A stretch of DNA of 64,000 nucleotides, taken from Paralvinella palmiformis. Its lineage: Eukaryota; Annelida; Polychaeta; Terebellida; Alvinellidae. The position numbers were made by a program, and so were the translations under genes. Below, one piece after another: positions 37,939 through 44,397 of this stretch. The notes under the pieces were generated by a model, which saw only the letters and a list, made by a program, of their open reading frames with translations, searched no databases and was not told where the DNA came from. The stretch's first letter is position 1; the number at the start of each line of letters is the position of its first letter. The stretch is taken from NCBI GenBank assembly GCA_025642065.1, contig JAODUP010000143.1, forward strand, positions 480,001 through 544,000, read 5' to 3'.

Positions 37939-38146
37939 GTTGTTGTCTGTTTTATTTTAGACACGACAATTGACAAATGATCAACAAATGAGATATGGTT
38001 TTGTTGCTTCATTCAACATGATTCATACAACGGATGTCGGTATTCATGTAAAACCGTCTAGCAATAGTTCTATATCCAATCCATCCATTATGATCCGAGA
38101 CCTGGTTATAGCTGGATCAGTATGCAGCAAGCAGACCAACCTGTAG
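2751..38146 (+). CDS. SCO-spondin-like giant secreted mosaic glycoprotein, 53 exons
   Basis: Reconstructed exons: 2751-2839, 2992-3180, 3280-3341, 5784-6014, 6099-6283, 6554-6671, 7380-7547, 7696-7772, 8191-8322, 8653-8854, 10041-10281, 10575-10716, 11124-11312, 12048-12083, 14240-14398, 14769-14933, 15535-15787, 16122-16195, 16302-16486, 17171-17366, 17479-17570, 18038-18087, 18228-18451, 18948-19071, 19219-19424, 19518-19651, 20348-20457, 20612-20761, 20954-21050, 21303-21463, 22749-22865, 23203-23331, 23460-23573, 26684-26916, 27305-27467, 27760-27992, 28274-28436, 28798-28842, 29017-29303, 29468-29633, 29934-33058, 33145-33365, 33471-33549, 33628-33719, 33880-34126, 34433-34561, 35023-35181, 35422-35474, 35860-36027, 36193-36374, 37040-37175, 37381-37697, 37961-38146. 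Phases agree at every junction; only exon 41 (29934-33058) is internally frame-broken. Domain order EMI, 3x(VWD-C8-TIL), LDLa, TSP1/TIL/VWC, CTCK matches vertebrate SCO-spondin (SSPO), a secreted giant of the Reissner fibre. Differences are the mucin-like insert, few LDLa and TSP1 modules, and four copies of an unknown domain. Hemocytin or gel-forming mucin relatives share VWD blocks but lack this full order. Product about 3,700 residues. Confidence 0.88.
3336..5470 (+). repeat. Tandem duplication of about 1.09 kb in intron 3
   Basis: Sequence from 3336 recurs at 4422 (offset 1,086). Copies are nearly identical for about 730 bases (3336-4065 and 4422-5163), including a (CT)n tract that differs in length, then diverge but remain recognisable (for example TTCAAGTTTTATTATTCCC near 4391 and 5440). 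The repeated piece starts inside exon 3: ATCAAG|GTATGC, the last six exon bases and the donor, appears at both 3336 and 4422, so the intron contains a second copy of its own 5' splice site. Confidence 0.9.
5784..6014 (+). CDS. Exon 4: linker between EMI and first VWD
   Basis: This exon follows the long duplicated intron and codes for 77 residues with seven cysteines ([24 protein letters not shown]). No named domain was recognised. It joins the EMI module to the first VWD domain in phase 1 on both sides, so it could be skipped without shifting the frame. Confidence 0.75.
6099..10281 (+). CDS. Exons 5-11: first VWD-C8-TIL block
   Basis: Exon 5 opens VWD1 ([18 protein letters not shown]); exons 6-8 complete it, with [11 protein letters not shown] in exon 7. 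Exons 9-10 encode a C8 domain ([20 protein letters not shown]). Exon 11 is a TIL module ([18 protein letters not shown] to CVKPEECPC) and starts a VWC-like piece ending CNQW, continued in exon 12. In this family VWD-C8-TIL units drive disulfide-linked multimerisation in the secretory pathway. The first Cys of the usual CGLC motif is Arg here. Confidence 0.9.
7824..7981. mobile_element. MITE-like element with terminal inverted repeats, copy 1 (intron 8)
   Basis: The left end (TATATGTTACAGTTAAT then TGTATAATCAGGTAATATGT) is matched in inverted orientation at the right end (ACATATTATCTGGTTATACA then ATTAACTGTAACATATATA). Total length is about 158 bases with no coding capacity. A related element is at 23804-23950. 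Short length, long TIRs and multiple copies fit a non-autonomous DNA transposon. Confidence 0.65.
9605..9895 (+). mobile_element. tRNA-derived SINE, family C, copy 1 (intron 10)
   Basis: A pol III A-box-like start (CATGGGTAGAGCGTGAGAC) and a degenerate B-box (ACGTTCGCGCC) are followed by a body shared with 16645-16905 and 49775-50000 (both minus). Shared body features are the ATTTAGAATTAGT region and TCTCCCTCATTTGAGGTTGC. Three diverged copies in one window indicate an interspersed family. Confidence 0.65.
10575..16486 (+). CDS. Exons 12-19: second VWD-C8-TIL block
   Basis: Exon 12 finishes a VWC-like segment ([10 protein letters not shown]) and starts VWD2 ([19 protein letters not shown]). 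Exon 13 continues to ISVNG; exon 14 is a 36-base microexon ([12 protein letters not shown]); exon 15 carries [20 protein letters not shown]; exon 16 has [11 protein letters not shown]. Exon 17 is C8 ([14 protein letters not shown]) and exons 18-19 a TIL-like segment with CVPIQRCTC. The microexon and the upstream border of exon 15 (acceptor CTTATTTAG at 14231-14239) were chosen because only these give a continuous frame and an intact VWD fold. VWD2 has a Lys/Glu-rich insertion in exon 13. Confidence 0.85.
10795..13553. repeat. Long (AT)n tracts in introns 12-14
   Basis: Pure or nearly pure (AT)n runs lie at about 10795-10836, 13128-13186 and 13490-13550. Comparable tracts occur at about 19767-19800, 25315-25350, 36679-36722, 52876-52920, 62070-62117 and 63959-63993, and (GT)n at 26942-27011. 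They are the commonest microsatellite type here and account for most Tyr-Ile repeat ORFs. Confidence 0.9.
12228..12319 (+). repeat. Three tandem copies of a 30-bp unit (intron 14)
   Basis: The unit CCGTTATTCTTTGGCAAGAA plus AGACCCCTCA occurs at 12228, 12258 and 12288; the first two are identical and the third is slightly shortened. It is intronic and I see no function. Confidence 0.85.
13925..14101 (+). mobile_element. SINE family A, copy 2, 3' part (intron 14)
   Basis: The stretch AATGGCGCTGCCGTCTTCAT and the following region to a G-run at 14080-14088 match the 3' body of the element at 41013-41318 (GTTAAAGACCCTCTGA, CACTCTGGCAGTGACCACCC). The upstream tRNA-like head is not clearly the same. 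Confidence 0.6.
14990..15180 (+). mobile_element. tRNA-derived SINE, family B (intron 16)
   Basis: CCGTGGTATAATTGGTAGCG (A-box region) and GTTCGAATCTC (B-box) head a body ending with GTCGCTCGGCCCATTTAGCC and an AATCATCATCAC tail. The same element is at 21601-21791 (minus), 46629-46821, 51147-51310 and, diverged, 50015-50195 (minus). Confidence 0.75.
16645..16905 (-). mobile_element. SINE family C, copy 2 (intron 19)
   Basis: Reverse complement of the element at 9605-9895: the head (GGCCTCATGGGTAGAGCGTG on the minus strand) lies at the right end near 16880 and the body ends near 16650 beside an (AAT)n tract. Confidence 0.65.
17171..21050 (+). CDS. Exons 20-29: TIL, third VWD-C8-TIL block
   Basis: Exons 20-22 encode a TIL domain and a VWC-like segment (CSNGIWDC to CVEPKECPC). 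Exon 23 opens VWD3 with the textbook start [10 protein letters not shown]; exon 24 continues and exon 25 holds [11 protein letters not shown]. Exons 26-27 are C8 ([26 protein letters not shown]) and exons 28-29 TIL ([14 protein letters not shown] to CITAKDCPC) with the start of a VWC-like segment ending CQNW. GDPH sites can self-cleave in some mucin VWD domains; whether this one does is unknown. Exon 20's polypyrimidine tract is a run of about 19 C. Confidence 0.9.
21303..23573 (+). CDS. Exons 30-33: four LDL-receptor class A modules
   Basis: Exon 30 closes the preceding VWC-like segment and encodes LDLa1; exons 31-33 each encode one LDLa, all in phase 1-1, the usual arrangement for this module. 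The calcium-binding acidic signature is present in each: [46 protein letters not shown]. Vertebrate SCO-spondin has about ten LDLa modules at this place, so the invertebrate gene is shorter here. Exon 32 ends at a GC donor (AAG|GCGAGT at 23332). Confidence 0.92.
21588..21804 (-). mobile_element. SINE family B with 13-bp target-site duplication (intron 30)
   Basis: The SINE body occupies 21601-21791 on the minus strand. GAATGAGAGGATG lies immediately on both sides (21588-21600 and 21792-21804), a perfect 13-bp target-site duplication. This indicates relatively recent LINE-mediated insertion into the intron between LDLa1 and LDLa2. Confidence 0.85.
23804..23950. mobile_element. MITE-like element, copy 2 (intron 33)
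   Basis: Same plan as 7824-7981: GTTACAGTTATTCTGTATAA then TCAGGTAATGTGTATATTAC on the left and ATACATATTACCTGAT then CGTAACATATATA on the right. It sits between (GT)n and (AT)n tracts. A solo end resembling the right terminus (TATAAACGTTAACTGTAACA) is at about 35630-35650. Confidence 0.6.
25463..25529 (+). pseudogene. 67-bp exact copy of part of exon 40 inside intron 33
   Basis: TACCACGAGTACGGAACAAC through ATTAATCAACTG at 25463-25529 is identical to 29488-29554, the 5' half of exon 40. Flanks differ on both sides. A splice-acceptor-like TATTTTAG lies at 25451-25458, just upstream. The copy is open in the exon-40 frame and runs 18 further codons or so to a stop; no good donor was seen, so I treat it as a duplicated exon fragment rather than an active exon. 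Confidence 0.8.
26684..29633 (+). CDS. Exons 34-40: three copies of an unrecognised Cys-bounded domain
   Basis: Three modules of about 130-150 residues, each made of two exons in phases 1-0-1: 34+35, 36+37 and 39+40. Exon 38 is a 15-residue Thr-rich linker ([11 protein letters not shown]). Copies 1 and 2 are clearly alike: PLEGS, PPG, NFT, then FQxQGxKSxxIxF in the first exon and GxxAxGISLSF plus a hydrophobic strand ending in a Cys in the second. Copy 3 is more divergent ([23 protein letters not shown]). Each begins and ends near one Cys, suggesting one disulfide and a beta-sandwich. The position corresponds to the single F5/8 type C domain of vertebrate SCO-spondin, but I see no F5/8C signature. 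A fourth copy ends the protein (exons 52-53). Confidence 0.75.
29934..33058 (+). CDS. Exon 41: mucin-like Pro/Thr/Ser tandem-repeat exon (frame-broken in this sequence)
   Basis: A single exon of about 3.1 kb starting after TTTTCCAG at 29933. It encodes Ser/Thr/Pro-rich sequence, then tandem monomers of about 42 residues containing [14 protein letters not shown] and [10 protein letters not shown], then a unique tail ([16 protein letters not shown] to CNNW) leading into a VWC-like segment. High Ser/Thr/Pro content predicts dense O-glycosylation. Three reading frames are used: one at the 5' end, a second from about 30448 to 31970, a third from about 32000 to the donor at 33059. The breaks coincide with a G31-C47 run and homopolymer-rich stretches (30000-30560, 31105-31180) and with two 1-base insertions near 31966-31985, so sequence error is likelier than gene death. 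Confidence 0.75.
33145..36027 (+). CDS. Exons 42-49: four TSP1 modules with TIL and VWC-like segments
   Basis: TSP type 1 modules begin in exons 42 ([17 protein letters not shown]), 43-44 ([17 protein letters not shown]), 46-47 ([17 protein letters not shown]) and 49 ([17 protein letters not shown]). All keep the WxxWxxWxxC pattern, a known C-mannosylation and glycosaminoglycan-binding context. Exon 45 is a TIL domain ([12 protein letters not shown] to [10 protein letters not shown]) that runs into a VWC-like segment finished in exon 46; exons 47-48 contain a second one. Mixing TSP1 with TIL and VWC is the hallmark of the C-terminal half of SCO-spondin. Exon 48 uses a weak donor (AAAG|GTTGGT), chosen because it preserves phase into exon 49. 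Confidence 0.9.
35171..35346 (+). repeat. Exact 88-bp tandem duplication over the exon 47 donor
   Basis: The 88 bases beginning TGCAGCTTCTGGTGAGTTAA at 35171 recur at 35259. The unit contains the last 11 bases of exon 47 and its 5' splice site, so two identical donors lie 88 bases apart. Use of the second would add 88 bases (not a multiple of three), and the frame meets TGA immediately after TTCTGG, so only the first donor gives a full-length product. Confidence 0.9.
36193..37175 (+). CDS. Exons 50-51: C-terminal-type cystine knot (CTCK)
   Basis: Exon 50 has [12 protein letters not shown] and the knot core [11 protein letters not shown]; exon 51 has the paired [19 protein letters not shown] and CECRACED ending. 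This is the CTCK fold used for dimerisation by VWF, mucins and SCO-spondin. In those proteins it is normally the last domain; here about 165 further residues follow. The exons join in phase 0 and leave in phase 1. Confidence 0.88.
37381..38146 (+). CDS. Exons 52-53: fourth copy of the unknown domain and C-terminus
   Basis: Exon 52 (106 residues) begins in phase 1 with a Cys ([12 protein letters not shown]) and ends at GAG|GTTAGC (37697); exon 53 starts in phase 0 ([14 protein letters not shown]) and ends with [13 protein letters not shown], then eight residues and TAG at 38144-38146. Exon structure and pattern match the units in exons 34-40. The donor is weak. The frame could also read on to a stop at 37775, which would give a truncated alternative ending, but phase and homology favour splicing to exon 53. 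Confidence 0.75.
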
Positions 38147-38383
38147 TCAACAGGCCACGTTGTACTATATCCAATCCGGAAGATAGCCTGGTGTAGTATT
38201 GTGCAGTATTGTGCCAGGAGAATGTGCAATCCCATCACGACAACCGCTACGTCCCTGGAACATGATAGCAGAAATATTTATTTTGTTAGCCAACAACGAC
38301 AAATATGTAAACATTGCATTAAATATAAATAGACTACTTATTTATCGCATTTGAAGAGAGAAAAATGTGTATCTTTCCGTTGA

Positions 38384-38389
38384 AATAAA
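38384..38389 (+). terminator. Poly(A) signal AATAAA of the SCO-spondin-like gene
   Basis: A canonical hexamer 238 bases after the TAG at 38144-38146, giving a short 3'UTR. No other AATAAA with an equally good distance was seen between the stop and this site. Confidence 0.6.
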
Positions 38390-38869
38390 GTATGAACATT
38401 ATCATCGAATTGTTCTCCTTTTTTGTATCATTCAAGGACGTAGTTAGAAAAATGAAGAATACTGAATATTCACCGACCATCTAACGTCACATTATAAATA
38501 AATATATAATAAATGCAAAATATTCAGTATCAGCGTTCAGCATATTCTTCAAAGATAAATAAAAAGGACTCCTAGTCTCTGAGTTTGAGGTTTTTTTTAA
38601 TGAAATTAACCAATGAATGGACAAAGTATTCATAGTTCAAAGGATTATAACTTTGTAAGAATTTCAATTTCGTGTTCATTCTAATTTTGTATTAGTGTTA
38701 ATAGGCTCGGTTACCACACCACGGTTTACTATTCTGCTATTTAGGTGATTCCAATAAATATTTCGTTTCCAGTTTAGAGTTATGAATTTAATTGTATTTT
38801 AGTGTTCTTTATTTTCATATTACATCATTATAAATGTTTAAACTTGGCCAGTATTCCAGTTTGCATCAC

Positions 38870-39851
38870 TTAGAAGGGTATCTTATCCCACGACTGGCGA
38901 CCTTTCAGTCGATCTCCTGCATTGTTGATTGTCATTGGATCACGCTCATTGAATATTTCCATAGCTGCCGTCATATTTTCTGTAGTGGATTGTTTTACCA
39001 TACTGACAATATTGCTCTCTGTGCTGCTGAATGTTATTCCATCCTCGTCAGTAAATAAAGCTGGTTTGGTATAGAAGTTACTGTCTACCACTAAGCATGA
39101 TGTTATCATCTGTTATGACAGTGCCGATTTTATTTGTATCTAGAGGAATGTCATGGATGTTTTCCGTGGTGTATATTTTATCTTGGAAAAACAATTTGCC
39201 TTACGAGAGTGAGTAATTCTTCTCTTTTTTGCTAATTTCATCACCGGATATAAGACTTCGCTGCATCGGGTTTTGATGATTACTGAACAACGCAGATAAA
39301 CGGTTTTTCTCAGACGAGAAGACTTTGAGAGTAGTTTAATGTTCGCCATGTTAGTGGCAAAGCGAACAATAAAGTACCTGCGGCCTCGTTGATAGCTGGT
39401 TATCCGGATGTCATACATATCAAGTAGTTCCGTGGAGAAGACTGCTGTCAGTTTAAGGAAATGTCTGCTGATTCATCGGTAGATTCCTCCAAACCTGATA
39501 TAACCGGATTGTCCCGCATTAAGTATGATTCCAAACGAATTATTCTATCATTAAAAGTAGTGTTTACAGAGCGACAGTAATTAATCGTACCTTGTTGACG
39601 GTCCACTTCCTCTGTCAGTTCGGCGCCTGTTTTTTTTTTCTTTTCTTCAGTTGAACATTGTCGTACAAGATAGACCTAATATGTGCCGAGATATTTTGGT
39701 CTAACTTGTTAGTTTCCTCCCTCATTTTCTCCTTAATATGGTCTTTTAGACTGGCAACCGATTCAGTTCGTCGAGTTATTGCCCAGACCGAAGTCTGGTC
39801 ATCTTCAAGAGCACCAGTCAAGGAGGTGTTTGCATTAGCTCGGGTTCCCAT
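38870..39851 (-). pseudogene. Broken ORF1-like coiled-coil plus NADAR-domain gene
   Basis: On the minus strand, three or more frames together encode a recognisable protein. 39851-39615: a charged, coiled-coil-like start (SVASLKDHIKEKMREETNKL). About 39600-39440: VDRQQGTINYCRSVN and RLESYLMRDNPVISGLEES, like LINE ORF1 proteins. 39418-39140: an RRM-like piece (RRYFIVRFATNMANIKLLSK). About 39170-39080: DKIYTTENIHDIPLD. 39109-38870: SNFYTKPALFTDEDGITF, STE and GDRLKGRQSWD, matching the NADAR (YbiA-type) pattern SNFYxxxF...DGxxFxSxE...LKG..W. Frameshifts fall at a poly-T run near 39631, near 39460 and near 39085. The combination looks like a decayed retrotransposon-associated gene; assignment rests on motif memory. 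Confidence 0.55.
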
Positions 39852-41002
39852 CTCTATTAATTATTATCCAACAAGTACTGATCACAAACCACGAATATTT
39901 ATATATTCCAGTTGTTGCAGTTCACTAATATCAGTAATATATTCCCATATCCAACTCCAACTGACTGATCTGACATGAGGTAGTCGTACACACAACCGGC
40001 TGGATATCGTGATCAGTGGAGCGTAACAATGTCTAATACATCAGGTTCGCACAAGGTCAACAATTTTCAAAATGCTTAATGATAATTCGCCAAAATATCC
40101 AATAAAATTAATACAAATAAATCCACCGCTCAGTATCATATTCCTCTGATATTCATGTATTATTTCGTTATCAAATTCACTTGACTAATTGATTAAATAT
40201 CACTCATTTGTGAAAAAATACAGCAACAAACATCGCACACCCGTGTTCAATGCGATGCCATGTTGTCACCATAAACAAATTCATATCAATCAATTCGTGA
40301 ACGTCGAATTTCACTCAATCACCAGCCGACGTAAACATCGACAATCACTCGTGGAGGACACTGAGGTTTAATTTGAAGCTACGCACTACGCTAACCATAT
40401 TTGGGATCGACTGTCATGGTCGATCGCTAATTATCGTTAGTTTCCCGACTAAAATATTACATATGGATTGCCTGGCTAGTTCTAAATTTGTCATGTACAC
40501 TCAATTTTATATTTAACTCGAACTGTTAATATGATTACTAACGTATCTAAATCAAAGTATTTTTGGGGGGGGATTCACTCATCCAGGAAAGCACAACACA
40601 CGACTTCCACGTTGGTTTTAGGTCCCACGTTGTTCCACATGGTTTCGACGCCTTTACCTCTTCGCTTTATTCCGATTGTTTCCACTTTAAAATATTTGGT
40701 AGAATCATATAAAATACACAATTTTAGATGAAGAAATGTCGGGAAAGAAAAATACAGCACTGTAAATTGCCATAGTTAACAGTGAGAACGAGTGAATAGG
40801 CCGGTGTTTGATGGCATTATCTCACACAAAAAGTTATCATATCGGATTTGCATTGTGATATTTGGGTAAATGATAATCTTCTCCGTCAATACCGGCAAGT
40901 GTTATTATTCAAGATTTAATTATATATAATATTTGCAAGAATGCAACTTTAAAAAACGTGGGTCAAATGCCTAGTTTTGTTTATATATAAAGCTAGTTCA
41001 TG

Positions 41003-41328
41003 TGTATGGTAGAGTGAGCTCCGGTCGCCTAGCGGTTAGGCACCTGACACTTGTTGAAAAGGGTCACAGGTTCAATCCTGGCAAGAGGTCGAAACTTTTC
41101 CAGAGATTAATTTCTCGGCTCACAACATGGTGGGTGGTTAACCACCTTAATTGGCGCTGCCGTCTCCACTGAATTAGTAAAATAAAGCGGGATGTTAAAG
41201 ACCCCCTGAGGACGTAATATATTCTGACAGTGCCCACCCTAAGGATATTTCGGCTCCATCTTTCCGTACTGCTCCCCTGTGATCGGTGGGGGAGGAATTA
41301 GTCTCAACCGCTCCAACATGTATGGTAG
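41003..41328 (+). mobile_element. tRNA-derived SINE, family A, with 10-bp target-site duplication
   Basis: The element 41013-41318 has an A-box region (CGCCTAGCGGTTAGGCACCT) and B-box (GGTTCAATCCTGG), then a body with TTGGCGCTGCCGTCTCCACT. TGTATGGTAG flanks it directly at 41003-41012 and 41319-41328. It is intergenic. Confidence 0.85.
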
Positions 41329-42049
41329 TCATTGTAAACACTGGTACAGCCACTGACTATTTTGTAGGCTGGTTGGCCACAAGTCATAAGGAATTTATAT
41401 AGCACAAACCACTTGGATTACTGGTGTCGAGGAAACATGTATAGATAGCCGTATAATCCAACCCAATATTTATGGAAAATAATTAATGTCATCGTATTTA
41501 AAGCAGTACTTTGTAAAGTATACATACACTATAATATTCTATCAAAGTTTGAGTAATTTTAAGCAATGTGAAAATGAGAGTTCATCGAATGAAAATGACA
41601 AACATGTAGAGTGAATAGGGATTGATCCATATGGGTTCCATATTGTGGGATCACATAGATAGATAGATATATAGATGGATGGATTTATTCAGTTCACATG
41701 ACAATTATACAAGAAATTATTATACTAAAATAATTAATGATTAATCTACTATGTGAACTGAAGGACCAGGATAGCTATTGCCATCTTCATCCTGCCTCCT
41801 CCTCCCCCCCCCCCCAAACAAATTAATAGATATATACAAAAGCAAATTTCATTTCACACTGGAGATTGTCTGAAAGCAGAGTGGATGACTGACGCAGGGA
41901 GGAGACATGACCAAAAGTTAAATCACTGTTTGTGTTACAATACAATAACCAGACCAGCAGAAAATAGAGAATTTAGAGTTAAACCTCAGTTTTGACTAAA
42001 ATTGGTAAAGTTCATAATAAATAACAGGCTATATAAGAGGATTTAATCA

Positions 42050-43290
42050 ATTCTGAGAGTCTTTGCAGTGAATGTTAACACCTCTTACACTACTTACATA
42101 GTGAGACAACTTTTCACCTTTAAGCTGCCTATTCAGCTTAGATTGAGAAGTGAATGAAATAATTATGATTACAACAACTCCATTTGTTCCATATTTGGGG
42201 AAATTCAAATAAAGGTAATTTTCTAGCAAAAGTGGAATCACACCTTCGAATATACAACTGATGTGATAACCTGGTTGTGAGTCTATTCTGGATCTCATGA
42301 TTATAACTAAAATTCTTATCAAAAGATGAAGGTAACTTACTTGCTTAATTGTAAAAAGTGATTTTCAAAAATTAAGTTATTTATGTGATTTATATTTAAT
42401 ATGTTTCCATGTAAGTGATTCAAATGTTTATCTGAATTAGGAACAATTTCACTCGTAACTTTGCCTATATTGGCATAAACTTTATCATTAGTCTTGTTAA
42501 TTGTGGATCTTAATATTTGCCACATATGTTTTTAATATTGTGTTTTTTTGCTTCCAGCTGCCTTTAATAATAATTTATTTTCATATTCCTTTTAAGTTTG
42601 TTGTAAAGGATTAAATGTGTTTTATATTCCAGATTGTTGCAAACAAAGGTATCATTTAGTTTATTTTTAAGTAACTTAGATTATCTCTTAATGAGACTAG
42701 CAGTCCTTCAGACATCCATGGTTCACGTTTGATAAACTTTCTATTTGTTTTAACATTTTTAACTGGAAATGCTAAATTAAAAGTTGACAAATGACTGAAA
42801 TCATTATATCCATACTTCAGACAATTATAATCACATACAGAACCAAAATCTGTTTGTGAAAGTAATTGGTTGAATGTTAAAGCATTATTCTCTGAGAAAA
42901 ACGCTTCTGTTTTATATTTACATTTGAATGTTTATGAAAATGTTTCTCAATATAAAATATTTCAAAGTGATCAGCTACATCATTAATTATAATTCCATTT
43001 GTGGACTCTGGCATTATAGAATTTGAGTAGATATGACTTAATAATGTAGTAATAGATGTGGTAACTCTGGTAAGATTTATAATTTGAGGAAGAAAACCCA
43101 AGGAAAAAAATGCTATCAACATATGTGCGTGTCTTGTTATGATGACCATAACTCAATAAATTGATATTGAAATCCCCCCAAAATTAACCTTTTATATGTT
43201 TATAATTGTTAATTTTCAGTAAGTTAATTAAAGTTCAAGGTTGGTTCTTGGCTGTGTATTAGGACTATATATGACTCCAATAATTTCATT
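42050..43290 (-). mobile_element. Decayed non-LTR retrotransposon (LINE) pol fragment
   Basis: Minus-strand translation in shifting frames shows the end of an AP-like endonuclease (GDFNINLLSYGHH near 43150-43180; GFLPQIINLTRVTTSITT and SHIYSNSIMPES near 43000-43100; NDVADHFEIF) followed by the linker toward reverse transcriptase (KFIKREPWMSEGLLVSLRDN near 42700; MWQILRSTINKTNDK near 42480-42525). This order and these motifs are typical of Jockey/CR1-like LINEs. Many stops and frameshifts make it inactive, and the RT catalytic core was not found. Confidence 0.7.
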
Positions 43291-44141
43291 TTATTTACCC
43301 TTAGTTTCATACTGTGTTTCGATAAAAATTGACCCCAAAATATGCGGTATGAAAACACTGAGGTCTTCACGAATTTTATAATTAATAGTGTCTTTATAAA
43401 TAAACCTACTCCACCCCCCTCTTTTGTTATCCCTTGTTCATGCTAAAAAATCATGATATCCAGGTAGATGTATATGACCGCCATTGGAATATCCAAATAA
43501 TTCACTAATTCCAATAAAGTTAAAGGCAAACCGAATATAGTGAAACTGAATAAAATTAAAACATACAAAGAAATGATCTTGAAAATTGATAATCTATAAA
43601 CTTTCAATATGATAACATTAACTAGGTTGTAAACAATATGGGCCTGAGATATACACCTAGCCTGCACAGTAGTTTTGCTGTCGCTGCATTTCACCAAACA
43701 CAAAATAATCTTGCAGGGGACCGTAACGGCCCAAGAAAATAATGTTTAACCTGCAACCAAGCAAACTAATCCTGTATTTAGGCTAGTCCCGACCTGCTGA
43801 CTATGGGCTTCTACCAGCTCGTTCTTGGGTCTAACACCTATCACATGAGACGAACTTATTGGGACAGCGATCAAAATACGTGTATTATGATGTTTTGCAC
43901 CTACGTGGACACATCAATAAATTGGTGAACTTCTCGATATCGAGATCACATTATAATTCCTTATGTAAGTAAAATTAGTCGTGAGTTATGGTTATTACAC
44001 CATGACAACAACGTCAACAACCACCGACCATTATTACCAATAAACCGTGTCCTTAGTAAAAACACCGGATTGGTCAATATCATAGTGATCGATTAAAAGT
44101 GATTGATTAAAAATTATCGATTAAAAATAAAATACCGTGAA

Positions 44142-44397
44142 TCGACAAATGATGGCGACGTATTAAGTTGGCGAATTGACAATCTGGACAAAATGGCGGC
44201 GTTTTTTTAAATTGGCGAATTGACAATCTGGACAAAATGGCGGCGTTTTTTAAAGTTGGTGAATTGACAATCTGGAAAAAGATGGCGACGTTTTTTAAAG
44301 TTGGTGAATTGACAATCTGGACAAGATGGCGACGTTTTTTAAGTTGGCGAATTGACAATCTGGACAAGATGGCGACGTTTTTTAAGTTGGCGAATTC
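44142..44397 (+). repeat. 44-bp tandem repeat, about six copies, carrying YY1-like motifs
   Basis: The unit is roughly TTGGCGAATTGACAATCTGG, then ACAAAATGGCGGCG, then a T-run. Successive TTGGYGAAT starts are at 44168, 44212, 44256, 44301 and 44344, with a partial unit on each side. Two units contain AAAATGGCGGC, a match to the YY1 consensus AANATGGCGGC; the others have GATGGCGAC. It is intergenic; apparent minus-strand ORFs over it are by-products of the repeat. Confidence 0.85.

Noticed and set aside
44107..44367. Minus-strand ORF with repeated IVNSPTLK
   Set aside because: It is the 44-bp tandem repeat read in frame; no start, splice or domain support.
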